Of a DNA stretch of 64,000 bases, positions 21,346-32,371 are shown piece by piece. Every line of letters begins with the position of its first letter. Positions within the stretch are counted from its first letter, which is position 1. A program made the translations under genes and the position numbers. Below the pieces are notes generated by a model that worked only from the letters and a program-made list of their open reading frames with translations, was not told the origin of the DNA and ran no database searches. Source of the stretch: Aselliscus stoliczkanus (taxonomy: Eukaryota > Chordata > Mammalia > Chiroptera > Hipposideridae). The stretch lies in the NCBI GenBank assembly GCA_033961575.1, contig CM066732.1, positions 54,031,001 to 54,095,000 on the forward strand, given 5' to 3'.

Positions 21346-23544
21346 CTCCCCCCGACACAGTCATCACAGTGAGTACACTGCCGTGCTCCAGAACCTACCT
21401 TACGTTCTCGAGACACCAAGGTGAACAAAGCACGCAGGTTTGCTGGCTGCCACAGAGCATAAGCACAGCATAAATGTGAATGTTAAACAACGGCACAAAA
21501 TAAATTAGGTGATATGAGGGAAATACCGATTCCAGTTAAATAAGAGGTGGGATTCTGCTCCTCTCCTTAGAAAACAGGAAGGTCATAGGGGGTCGCAGGG
21601 GAAAGGCAGGTGGGCCCAGCGAGGGTGAAGCCATCTCTACAAGGCGGGCACTGGGCTGCTTCCTAGGCCCCGTGGGAGGAGACCCCCAGCTGTGCTGGGT
21701 TCCACCATCTCAGCCTCCCCAGGACAGTCTGTGCGCAGTGGTCCCCCGTTGTCTCTGAGGGCTCCCACGTTTTACCAGGAAGAACCAGCAGAGCAAGCAA
21801 ACAGCGGTCCCTGCCTGGTGACCGCTCCTGGGGCCCGGAGTCCCTCGTGGGCCTCATCGGCATCCCTTCCCTGTAAGCGCCCCTCCCCCGACAACCCCAA
21901 ACTTCCTGCCTTCCTCTACTCTGTTTTCCCTTAGAACAACTCCTTTGGATCTTACCTCCTCCTAAATTCGTATCTCCCCAAATCAACGTCATTTTGCTAC
22001 CCGGGGAGGTGTGATTTTTCTCCCCAAATCTGGAGCAGTAGCAAACTGGAGGAGGTATGGGTCAGGTACCCCTGAGTGCCCCAGCGTGCCCTCCTCAGCG
22101 ACTGGCCCCTCCCTCTTCCCCCTCAGATGGGTCCTTCACAGGCCACCCTCCTCTCGGGATCTGACCCTCCCGCCCATGCTGCCCTCCCCAGGGACAGGCC
22201 CTCTTCTGTGCCTGGTCCAGCCAGTGACTGACCTGCCCCCACTGGGCTTAAACTCAGAATCAGTGAGGCCCTCAGACGGGGTTCTTATCCTGCCTCCATA
22301 GGAGGTTGTGACGGCGCCACAGTCGCACAGCTCAGAGCGGGCGGGGGGAAGGCGACCAGGCTGGGGCGCCCGTTTCCCCCACAGCGCCTCGTTCAAGCTA
22401 ATTTCTGCCTTCAGTGCCCCTAAGAGAGGACAGAGGGCTGGGCTGAGCTGGGAGGGAGGGGCTGAAAGGTAGCAGGAGCCATGAACACTTAGAGGTCTCT
22501 GAGATTGGGACTAGGCCCCTGGCCCTCCAGGAAAGGAGACGGCAATCCGAGAAAGGCTGGGGGATCTGAACTCAGGCTCTGCGCTCATTTCTAAGTGGAC
22601 ATACACATCCCTGGTCCAGGTTCTCCCCAAAACCCAGGAGATGGTAACCGGGAACCCTGGAGGGGACCCCACAGTCCCTCCCGCCCCGGGGCTGCGCAGA
22701 CACTGCCACAGTCCAGCATGGGGCTCACACAGTCATCCCTCACGGCTCACAGCTCCAGACCGGGGCTGAGGGGTGGCAGAGTGGTCCAAGGGGTCTTGCT
22801 AACAGGACCTGGGCCGTTCAGAGTGAGTGACTGAAGACCGGTGAGCAGCAGACAGCTCTGCACAGGCCACGTGGACAGAGGCTGCCCAAGGACAGACCCC
22901 TCCTCCACAAAACTAATGTTTCTCAGTCAGATGGGTCTTGCATATGGAGAGACTACTCTGGGGAGAAGAAAATGTCTGGTTTCAATTTATCTGCAATTAA
23001 CTACGATGATCATTTCTGCCAAGGTTATGCTATAGAAAAACTATATTAACACGTTTGCGCACACTTGGATTTTTGCCAGGTTCCAGAACGCCCTTAGCTC
23101 CATGTTAGGAGATCACGTTGGGAGCACATGGAGAAGGACACCAATGTGACTTTGCTGCCCTCTGGGACTGTCCCCACTGCTGTGTAGCCCTTGGTACCCA
23201 AGGAGAGCCTTTCGTGACAATCATCGCTGCCCTCCCTCCCAGCCTCTTTAACAGGTCCCCGCAGAGCAGCGACACGGGAGACGGAAGCTTCACTTGCCCG
23301 AAAGGAGCTCCTCGCACAGCCTGTCCCCTCCGGGAAAGCCCCTCGTATCTCTGCTGCCAGCGGGAAGCCCTCCATCACCAGTGCTGCTCTGGTCGGCCGT
23401 CTCCTCCGTGTTCAGAGACGGGACTCTGCAGAGTGGCAGGCCCGGGAAAACGGGCGAGCAGGCCGCATGACCAACAGCGATGCCATCACCGGCCCGCCAA
23501 GCTCGCGTTATGCGCCACACACGGGGTCTCACCTCATCTTAACA
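21346..23544. other. GC-rich, no gene recognised
   Basis: An L2-like reverse fragment is likely at 21410-21545 (ACACCAAGGTGAACAAAGCACG and ACAAAATAAATTAGGTGATA). 21550-23000 holds many short frames without domains and is otherwise unassigned. 22900-23045 is more AT-rich. Confidence 0.5.
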
Positions 23545-23655
23545 CGAGGCAGCGAGCGCTCTTTCTTTGCTTTATAAACGAGTGCGAGGCAGACAGAGGC
23601 GAATGGCTTGCCCGGTCACAGAACCTCTCGGTGTCAGATCAGGATCTAAGGGGTT
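23545..23655 (-). repeat. MIR-like SINE fragment
   Basis: TTTGCTTTATAAACGAGTGC, AGAGGCGAATGGCTTGCCC and GGTCACAGAACCTCTCGGTG, then TCAGATCAGGATCT, follow the reverse MIR order (aligned by block order only). Confidence 0.5.
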
Positions 23656-23914
23656 TCTGCAATTCGTGATCTTGCACTTAGCGCTGGGGCTGTGGCCAGG
23701 CCTCGTGCCTCTCGTCGCTGTGACTTCCCGAGCTTGGCCTGGCCCGGGGTGGGTGGTGAGCAGTCTGGAAGGGCTCTGTGAATCACTGGCATTTCTCCCT
23801 TTCCACAGGCGGGTAATTTGGTCTCCTTTCTTGTTTTGCTTTCTGCTTTTTTTTTATTTGAAATAACAGCATCCAGTTGGCAAAGCCTGTGGGGAGAACC
23901 ATTTTATTCCTTTT

Positions 23915-24320
23915 TCTTTTTTCTTTTAAAGATTTTATTGGGGAACTGGGGGAGGGGAACAGACAAATTGCTGTCTTTTTGTTCTTCAGTCTAGCTGCGG
24001 AGGACGTTGCTTCCCTGGCCCATGTTGGTATCGTCATTGCGCTCTTCCCGGGTGAGGCAGATCGGTCACTGGCCTCTGGATGGTTGCTCACCATGCTATT
24101 GGCCACTCACGCTGGCTGCCGGCCACTCACTGTAGCCTATGGCAGCCACTGCAGCAGGGGCTGCAGCCTACACTGTTTCCAGGGCTCGCACAGCCCAGCT
24201 CCAGGTGGAGCTGTTGTTAGCTGTAGAGGGCAGTGTCACTGGCCCTCATATGTGGGATCCGAACCGGGGCCGCTGGCGTCCCCAAACCAGCTCTTAACCA
24301 ATGCGCCACTTGGCCGGCCC
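23915..24320 (-). mobile_element. tRNA-derived SINE, long form (406 bp) with unique 3' body
   Basis: On the minus strand it starts GGGCCGGCCAAGTGGCGCAT (A box), has the B box GGTTCGGATCC and the same TGAGGGCCAGTGACACTGCC block as the short copies. Where those turn into poly(A) after CTGCCCTC, this one continues TACAGCTAACAACAGCTCCA for about 300 bp. It ends CCCCAATAAAATCTTTAAAAG with an AAAAAAG tail. The 11-bp duplication TTATTCCTTTT is at 23904-23914 and 24321-24331. The 3' body contains AGTGGC/GAGTGGCC repeats. Its layout resembles, from memory, the SINE of rhinolophoid bats. Confidence 0.92.
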
Positions 24321-24331
24321 TTATTCCTTTT

Positions 24332-25906
24332 CCTAAATATGACATGGAAAAGGTGCCGACCCAGAGCTGTGTAGCAGGAACACGGTGTGCCAGGTCTCCC
24401 AGGAAGAGGACAGATGGCCATTTGGGACATCTCCACAACGGGCTCTGAGGACAGGTGCCTGTGGAGACACGAAGGCCCATGATTTTGTTCGCTTCCTGCT
24501 CTGATCACCACGTTACAGAAAGAATGGGCGTTTGTCATGAACTGTTTGATCTTTGTGATGCTGTTTGCAAGGAAGCCCGATGGAAGTCACTGCCTCCACA
24601 AAGTACCCGCGGGGCCTCACCCGCCAAAGGCTCAGACGGTCTGCATCTGGGGACTTCCGTGTGTGCCTCTCAACTCTTCTCACCTTTGTTGCCTATGTCT
24701 GTCTCTCCAGGGCTTTTTCTGGGAAGGCAGGAGCCGGGTCTCACTTTCTTTGGCCCATGATATCAGCATCTGGCGGTGACTGGCATGTAGTCACGTGCTG
24801 TTTGATAACGCCTGTCCCGAATCTTACTCTTTATGCGTAGGGATGTTGGGAGGATAAAGCCCACTGTACGTCACGTATTTATCACCGTCTGGTACGCAGT
24901 AGGCAATGAATTGACGGTAACCATCAAAATGCGTTTCAGAAATAGTCACAAATGGAACTGGAGTGGTTTGCCTTCGGGCAGCAGGATGACGTCTCCTGGG
25001 ACTCGGGAGGCCAGTCATCTGTATCATCACTTCACTTTCTAATCGATCTCATCCTCTCTCTGATGAGACCTGGTGATGCAGCCCAGAGGGTGGAATTCAA
25101 AGCAAGTGCAGCGGAGCTGAGGCGAGGGCTGGGGCAGCAAATGGACTGCACGTGCAGCGAGCAGACGCCGTGCTGACTTCGCCCCCACATCCAGACACAG
25201 GAGGACTGACCCAGGGCGCAGGGTGTTCGAGGAAGTGGACACTGATCCAGGCACGTCAGCTCCCAGGAAGCTTCGAGCCCTGTTGTTCTGAGTGGAAGCC
25301 CAGGGGGACCAGACAGGCCGAGGGCCTTGTCAGCACCCCACAGGTCAGCCACTGTCCTTTCGTGTCGTGTCGCTCTACCTTCCAGGGCAGTTTATTCTTC
25401 TGGCTTCACCTCATCCCCACATTTAGTTCACGTGCCCCAGTGAGGCCCCAGGCTCTCTGGGTCCAGGGTCATTGCAGGCGACTCAGGCCTAATCACTTAA
25501 CCCTTCAAATGCCCTGGAAATGGTGCTTAGTTCATGGCACATCCTGCCACCCCAGCTGGTCGGCAAGAATGGCAGCCACGGGTTGTGGAGCTGCCAGCTG
25601 TCACAGGTTTCTTTCCCACTAGATTTGACTCTGGGAGGATGTGAGTGTTGGGACATTCGGAAGTCATCTAAGCACCAGGTGGAGCCTGAAAACACCAGGT
25701 AGGAAGGTGGAGCCAGCCGGGCCTCCGGGGATTTGTTTCCACAGGCCCCGATCACTCCCAGGTGAAGAGAATCCCCGGCTGGGTTTCCAGTTTCGTGGGG
25801 CAGCAAGCTCCCGCTATATCTTGGCCAGTTTGCAGTAAGTTTTCTTTCATTCTTAGCACGAAGGGTTCTGGGACACCAGACTCAGTGGGGAACACAACGG
25901 ATGGGT
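24332..25906. other. No gene recognised
   Basis: Mixed-composition sequence with no recognisable repeat edges. Frames at 25032-25352 (minus) and 25152-25622 (plus) have no domain. Confidence 0.5.
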
Positions 25907-25912
25907 TCACTC

Positions 25913-26361
25913 TGTTGAGGGTCATTGTCCCCAACATTGAAGGGCTTGCAAGCTGGCCTTAGTGGGCTTGGGGAAGCATAACTTGTTTATCTGCTCCTAT
26001 TGCTTCCTTGCTGCACCTGGAGGGTGCTTACTATCTACTTATGGAGGTATGTGGTGAGGACGGTCAGTTCCTTGGGACACAAAACAAAGATGAATATCCG
26101 GATTAATGGAAAAGGAGCCTAAGGCACGTACATATATACACAGTTAATGATTTACTGCAGTTTACTTCCTTAAAAATTTACAATAAAAGCTATGCGCAGA
26201 TCCGATTCAGGGCTCAGTCTTCTTTGGCTGAGTCCCTTGGGCTCAGTCGTCTTTGGCTGAGTCCCTTGGTCTCGCTCTTATCTTACTTCTGTCTCTTGTT
26301 CTTATTCAATCTGCGTCGCCCCTCTCGAGTCCCATTTGCCCTTGCCACGCAGGATGTGACA
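25913..26361 (+). mobile_element. Solo LTR of an endogenous retrovirus, 449 bp, 6-bp duplication
   Basis: Begins TGTTGAGGGTCATTGTCCCC and ends GCAGGATGTGACA, with the canonical TG...CA ends. The 6-bp duplication TCACTC is exact at 25907-25912 and 26362-26367; 6 bp is typical of class II (ERVK/beta-like) elements. AATAAA lies at 26182-26187, marking R/U5 downstream. Within R/U5 a 29-bp unit (GGCTCAGTCTTCTTTGGCTG...) is tandemly repeated at 26211-26239 and 26240-26268 with one difference. No primer-binding site or internal retroviral sequence follows, so it is a recombined solo LTR. The 170-codon frame at 26253-26765 starts inside it and is not a gene. Confidence 0.9.
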
Positions 26362-26367
26362 TCACTC

Positions 26368-28429
26368 GACAGTTTCTAGGGGTGCTCCTTTACCGAAGGG
26401 CGGGGGAGGGGCTGAGACGCCACGTAGCTGGGACTCGTGTGATGGGCTCTGCCGGTCAGATGCAGCCCTGGGAGACACCACCTGCCGCCCAGTTAAATGG
26501 GGAACGTGAGGAGGCACCGCCTGCTTGTGCTGATTCAGCTCCCCTCCCCCGTATCAGGGCCCAGGCAGTGGGCTGGGCTGAGGCCTCAGACACAGGCATG
26601 CAATCTGTCCCCTGTAGGCAGGACACAGGGAAGCCAGCAAGCAGTCCCTTTGGTGGGAAACCTCTCCAGGGATGCTCACAGCCTCAGGCCCTGGAGCCCA
26701 CCGCTCTAGGCCATTCAGAGTGGGGTGTCAGCACCTTATTGCCAATATTAACCGCTTTCGGCTAGAAATAGCTAGCATGGTTTCTGTCTTCTGTGATGGA
26801 ACCCCTGGCCGATAAGCCAGAAACGCTGCCACGGGACGTGGCACTTGCTTTCCCTGCTTCTCCCTGACCTGGGGTGTCTTAGTGCTATTGGTGGCAGGAG
26901 CCTGGTGGCAGGACGCTGGTGGCTGCCACCTGAACTCCGGGACTTGGGGATTGACTGTCGGGATGCCTGGCTCCCGCTGACTCAGGCGTGGGGTAAAGAA
27001 AGGAGCAGCGGTGTGGATGGGTGCTAGGCGGGGTGCCAGCCAGAAGTGAGTGCGGTGCCGAGCATGGCACACACGGCCTCCCGGGGGCCTCCCTTAGGGC
27101 CTGGGAAGAACAGCAGGGGAGCCCACCGTCCTCAGCGGGGACACCGCTCAAGGGCACTGATGCAGGGGTCATGGTGCAGCCCAGGCCCCGGCCAGGGGAG
27201 TGACATGGCTTACTGGTCGCCTGTCAAAAGTCACGCTGGTATGAAACAAATGACCTTATGATTTTACACTAAGCAAGTTGGCCGCCGGCCCCCATATCAC
27301 GTAGGTCTGAGCACAGCTCACAGCATTCTGCAGGTTTCTGGGCAGGAAGTCTTCTCAGATGTGTGGATTGTTCCCTGCGATTAAGGGCAGGACACTGAGT
27401 CCCCACAGTGTGGCTGGGCGTCCCACAGTTACAGTTCCGTTACACTGCATTTACATTGGAGGTCAAGCCCCCATAGTAGCCCCCCAAATACAAAGATTCT
27501 GCACATTCACAAAAGCACGCTCCTCCCATCAGCCCCAGCATAGAGCATCTGCAAAGGGCGCATTCAAAAGCACCCCCAGACCTACATACAGAATCTGAGC
27601 TTCCTCCTAGGGTTATTGTGATGATTGAATTGAAACAAAAAGCGTGACACACCCAGCTAAGAACCTGCAGCCCTGCGGGTGGCTGACACGCCCTGGGCTG
27701 GGGTGTGTCTGGGTCTCTCTGCCCACAGTGTCGCCTGCGTGCTGACGTCCCCACTCAATGCGCTGAATCTGCACTCATCTCCACAATGTGACCCGAGCAT
27801 CCGTGAGCCCTTCTTACCCCCACCCTGGACTGAGTCCTCCTCCTGCCCTGAGCAGATGTGGCTCAGCCCTCCTGGTTGAGGGTGACTGTGCTGTGGCCAG
27901 TCTGGAATCCATTTCACCCTCTGTTTGGGGTCACTGTATTTTGGGAAATCTTGTCTCCCCCAGTCTCCGTCCGTGTAGTTTAGATGGAAATGACCCTCCA
28001 CCCACCAAAAACCTATCACTCAGATGTGTCTACTTCACGCCCACGGCGTTTCATTCCGGGTGGGCATGTGACATAAATGGGTCCAAGGAGAGTGGGTCTA
28101 CAGACTTCGGCGTATTTTAGGAACTGTAGGCTCGTGTTGGCGGGAGAGGTGGCTAAGCTGGTGTAATGGGAGAAAGCCGGCTGAACACAAAGCCAGCTTC
28201 CAGGGAGCAGAGGCGGGCAGTGGGGACAAGTTCATGGTACTCGGAACTCTCAAATCCATGGGCGCTGCAATCAGGCCCTGTGAGCCGGCAGTTCTGCACT
28301 AACAAAGCCTTTTGTTTTTTACACCACCTCCCCCCCCCATCAGTACGAACTTGGCTTCTACCACTTGCAAGGCCGAGTCCTGGGTCTGGGACCCGTTGAG
28401 GCAGCCTGTTCACACCCACCTCCCCAGTG
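26368..28429. other. GC-rich sequence, no gene recognised
   Basis: Overlapping frames on both strands lack domains. TCCTCCTAGGGTTATTGTGATG at 27600-27620 is MIR-like (forward 3' half). Otherwise unassigned. Confidence 0.5.
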
Positions 28430-28770
28430 CCGGCTTCCTGCAAGGTGCCTGGTCCGGGCAGCTCCAGGAGTGTGGAGCGCCCGGTGCCCACAAAGAGAAG
28501 GCGCTGGCAGCGTGCCTCAGGGCGCCCGCCCTCCAGGACCCCTCAGCTCTCCCTCGCGCCTCCCTCAGGCGCGCCCCATGTGCCAAGCCTCGCTCCGCTT
28601 CTGCCCTGGCCGCCCAGCCCTCACAGCACCCGTGAGAGCTGCGATGGGCAGACACGTCTGTGCCCTGGGAAGCAGGCAGCGGGCCCTGCGCGACCCGTGA
28701 CGGACAGCCTTCCGGCTCCCATGGCCGTGCCAAGCAGCTGTCTGCCCGCCATGCGCCACGCCAGGGAACA
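28430..28770. promoter_or_regulatory. CpG-dense patch (CpG-island-like)
   Basis: By hand count about 28 CpG in 340 bp, GC near 70%, observed/expected roughly 0.65. It includes CTCGCGCCTCCCTCAGGCGC and CCTGCGCGACCCGTGACG. No first exon, splice donor or TATA element that I can support adjoins it, so promoter function is only a possibility. GC-biased gene conversion is an alternative. Confidence 0.4.
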
Positions 28771-30364
28771 AACACTTTTGTCACAATGTCCCTTTGAAAC
28801 TGGCTCTGGGTGCTCCCAATATGAGTTAATTCTGTTTTGTAAATGAGATTAAACAGCCTGCCATCCAAAGGACATTTGTCAGTCAGGTGGCATGTGTCTG
28901 GTGGCCAGCTTGCTTGGGGGATGGCGGGAGGGGAAAGCTCTCCAAAATTCGTAGCCTCTTCTCTCCATTAACCCCTTCGAATTGGGATTCTTCTTCTACC
29001 TGGAACACTGGCTTAAGCTTTGCGGCAGCTGCAGGGCTACAGCTGGGGTAGGAAGTCACGCTGGAATGGACTCTTGGCGGCTTCCTAGGGGACAGGATAA
29101 ACTGAGGAAGGCTGCGGCTTGGGGGGGGGGTGCTCCTTCTCCTGCTGCTCTCACCGGGGAGTTGGAGGCCTCCCAGGGGCCACAGTGAGTTCTTGGCAAA
29201 GCCTGGATCCCACGGCCAGGCCAGGCCCCCTGAGCAGGGCACTCCCACTTCACTGCCACCTCGTTGGGGGGAGCAGTATGACGAGGGGGAAGATAAGGTG
29301 AGGCTGAAACGGGAGGGAGGGAAAGGACGCAGATACCGGAGGTGCTCCCGACCCTTCTGCAACCCGCAGGCTGAACTGCTGAGCCCAGTGCCAGTGTCCT
29401 CCTCGGGCTCCCGCGGTGTGTGCAGACTCAGGTCAGGGGTCCCTGTCCCCTCCCTGCCATGGGCCCGCAGCATCACGGGCAGGGTCTGCATCTGGAAAAG
29501 CTTAAGGACCACTTTGGGTCAACCCTCTCCTTTTCCCTATAAGGACCCTGGTCCAGGGAGTTAAGACAGCTGCTGAAAGAAACAGACAAGTAAGAGCTGA
29601 CGTGCAACTGGAACCCGCCTCTGGGCCTGCAGCCCAGGCCCGTTCGGCCATCATCAGGACTAGCAGTTGGCCGCCCTGGCCCGTCTGAGGGCGTTTTTAC
29701 CCCTTGCCCCCAGAGTTCTCTGACACCCATCAACTAGGAATCCTGGACACAGGGTCGCGGTGCCGAAACAATACGTTGTCCTGTGGCGTCCCCTGGTGGA
29801 CGTTCGGACTCCGAGCTCACCACACCTCCAGGAAGGACGGCGGTGGTGGGGCGTCTGCTGTGACGGGGCCCCTCCTCCAAGGCTGGCGGTCTACCCCTGC
29901 CTCTCTCACGGGGGGGGGGGTGAGCACCCTCCCTCCTCCCCCCTCCCCGCTAAACTCAATGATTCTTCTCCCAGCCTTAGTTTGCTTTCTTGAGCTCTGC
30001 TCTGTCCTTCCAAGCACTGAGCAGCGTGGGCCCAGAGAGCTGTGGGGGGCAGCGAGTTCACATCGGACCCCCACAGCCCCTCCAGGGGGGGTACCTGTCA
30101 CTGCATGCTCACACCTGGCACAGGACCTCGGTACGGGAAGAAGGAGCTCCGACCTCTGGGCACCTGCCCAGGAAGCAGAGCCTGACTGACAGCAGCACGA
30201 ACCGCGGCTGGACAAGCGCCTGGTCGGAGGGCTGCCCCTCGCCAGGCTCATGCTTCCGATCTCTCTACTGTCTGTACTGCTGCCGTCTGCGTCTAAAGCG
30301 AGTGGTCCCTTCCCTTGTTTCCTTTGGGCTTCGCTTCTAGTCGCCCAATTTGGCATCTTCATGA
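28771..30364. other. No gene; two G10-11 homopolymers
   Basis: G runs of 10 at 29121-29130 and 11 at 29910-29920. A pyrimidine-rich stretch lies at 29928-29950. Frames at 28883-29512 (minus, 209 codons) and 29817-30374 (minus) show no domain and overlap frames in other phases. Confidence 0.5.
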
Positions 30365-30545
30365 ATATATTCACCCATTTAGCAAATATTTACCCAGCAA
30401 CTGCAGATGCCACACCCGGGGCAGGTGATGTTGATGCCAAGATAAACAAAACAGTCCCTGCACTTGAGGGGCTACGGTCTCTGGGGAGAAGGCACAGGAC
30501 CAGAGGCAGGGGACCAGGCGACAAACACGGGCAGGCCAGGAGGCT
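30365..30545 (-). repeat. L2-like LINE fragment
   Basis: CACCCATTTAGCAAATATTTAC, CAACTGCAGATGCCACACCC, GATGCCAAGATAAACAAAACAG, TCCCTGCACTTGAGGGGCTA and GGTCTCTGGGGAGAAGGC is the standard reverse L2 3' series. Confidence 0.7.
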
Positions 30546-32330
30546 GTGAGCTTTTACATCAAGTGGTGGCAGCAGGGGCCCTTGGGACGGGTGTCAGCCA
30601 TGTGACCGTCAGGCAAACCTGGGGTCCCATTGCCTATGGGTTTCCAGTGGCATTTTCTGGGTGTGTCCATAGGCAATAGGCCCAGAGCTGGAGCTCCCTG
30701 TTCAGTGCTAAGATAAGGGAGGGCCCCTGCTTGCCGGAGGGGTGGTTCCCGAGAGTCCAGGAGCAGTGACTTCCCCTCTGGCTTCAGCAGGACTTCCTGG
30801 GGACGGCTCCGCCTTTACAAGGAAAGTTCCAGTGGAGGACAGGTGGGGGCAGGGCTCGCAGGGCTCGCGCACTCGCCTTCTCTGCCAACGCATCACAGAG
30901 AGTTCTAACAGGGAAGGAAAAGTATAACTAATGAAATTAAATTTGGGGCAGAGAGATGAGCTTGGCTAACGATGAATGTGAGACCTAATAGGTCAGCAGG
31001 ACGCGAGGCTTGAGAGGGAGCCGCGAGGGCTCCAGTCTGCCGCCCACAGAGAGGAAACGCAGTGAAAGAGTTTCTGCCCCCCACGCTCCCCATCCCAGCG
31101 CGTCTCTGGAGAAACGGTTATTAATTGCTCTCAAATGTCACTTGCCTCAAAGTAGCCTCATCCTCAGTGACTTCCTGTCACTCGCCCCAAAAGGACTTGC
31201 AATGTGACAATGGGCTCTTCGGTATGCAGTCAAATCAGGGGCCTGGCACCCACCCGCTCTGTGCACCAGCTTCGGACCAAGGACCAGATCCGCCCAAGTC
31301 GCCACAGTGGGCGGGGCCCGGGCTGTGCCCTGCGCCTGCCCCGAGGAAGGCAGGACAGGGTGAGGCAGGGGCGGCCAGAGGCGGCTGCAGGGATGGGCTC
31401 CGGGCTCAGAGGCTGCTGGCGTCTGCTGTCCTTTCTTTTCCAGGTAGGAAAAGACCACGCCCCATGGGCTGCCCCTTTGGGATGTGTGGCCTCCCTCCTT
31501 CCCCTGCTCTTCCTTTGGGTGTCACAGCACCCCATGTGTGTGCCAGGCTCGGGGGTGGAGGACAGGGGCAGCCCCGGACACCAGACCCCGCACATCTCAA
31601 GACAGCCCTGTGGTGCCTGGGAAGGGCACAGCTGGGATGAAAAGGCTAGACCTCAAAGCAGACAGCACAATGGCTCGGTGTGTGTGAGGGGGCACCCGTG
31701 TGACAGCTGAATAATTCCCCTATTTTAGACTCCTTGTGTTTAACTCTGCAGTCTTTAAAATAATGTAATCTCTAGAACTCTGCAGCTTCCCAAAATCCTA
31801 TTGACCTGTGAGCTGGCTAAGAATTGATCTCATTTGTGTCTGAATGAATGAATGTTGTCTGTGCAAGGAGCAGACGTCAGGGCCAGGCTGCTTCCCAGCA
31901 TAATAAAAGCAAAGCCGGCTTTGTGGTTACAGATGGGCCTCCCTCTAAGGGCCCCCCCCCCAAGAAGGTCTGGGGGTGAGGGGAGCACACTGCTTGTTTG
32001 CTGAGTACCTCACGACCTGGCTGGCAGTGTGTCTCATCAGCCATTTCCCCTGTGACTAAATATTTGGTCACAGCAGTAGGAGAGAATTCCATCAGTGGAC
32101 AGCTCTATTTTTAAGGCTCGGGTTCTGTTTTCTCTTTCCCGTGAGGCAGCCCCTCCGGCAGGCTTGAGCGTCTCCCAGACAGCCACCCTTGCATCGTGAT
32201 AAGCAGGCGTCTGACACTGCTGGAAAGCAAGGGGTGCAGCGAAAAAGGATGGGGTTCAGCGGCTGTATTCCTCGGGGTGAAGGCAGCTTCTGTACGTCTG
32301 GGGACCATCTGCCAAGCCAAGGTCATCCTG
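30546..32330. other. No gene recognised; one 11-bp inverted repeat
   Basis: ATTGCCTATGG (30629-30639) and CCATAGGCAAT (30667-30677) form a perfect 11-bp inverted repeat with a 27-nt loop. (TGAA)n of three units lies near 31840-31852. 31700-31860 is AT-rich. Many GC-driven frames at 31100-31700, none with a domain. Confidence 0.5.
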
Positions 32331-32371
32331 GTGTGTGTGCGCGCGTGTGTGTGTGCGCGCACACATATATA
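32331..32371 (+). repeat. Alternating TG/CG tract
   Basis: GTGTGTGTGCGCGCGTGTGT followed by GTGTGCGCGCACACATATATA: about 40 bp of uninterrupted purine-pyrimidine alternation containing CGCGCG and GCGCGC cores. It is the strongest Z-DNA-type sequence in the window. Confidence 0.9.

Noticed and set aside
26253..26765. 170-codon frame with a leucine-rich start resembling a signal peptide
   Set aside because: The start lies in the U5 part of the solo LTR, and the same peptide appears at 50.8 kb for the same reason.
28883..29512. 209-codon minus-strand frame
   Set aside because: It spans a G10 homopolymer and GC-rich sequence with other open phases; no domain or initiation context.
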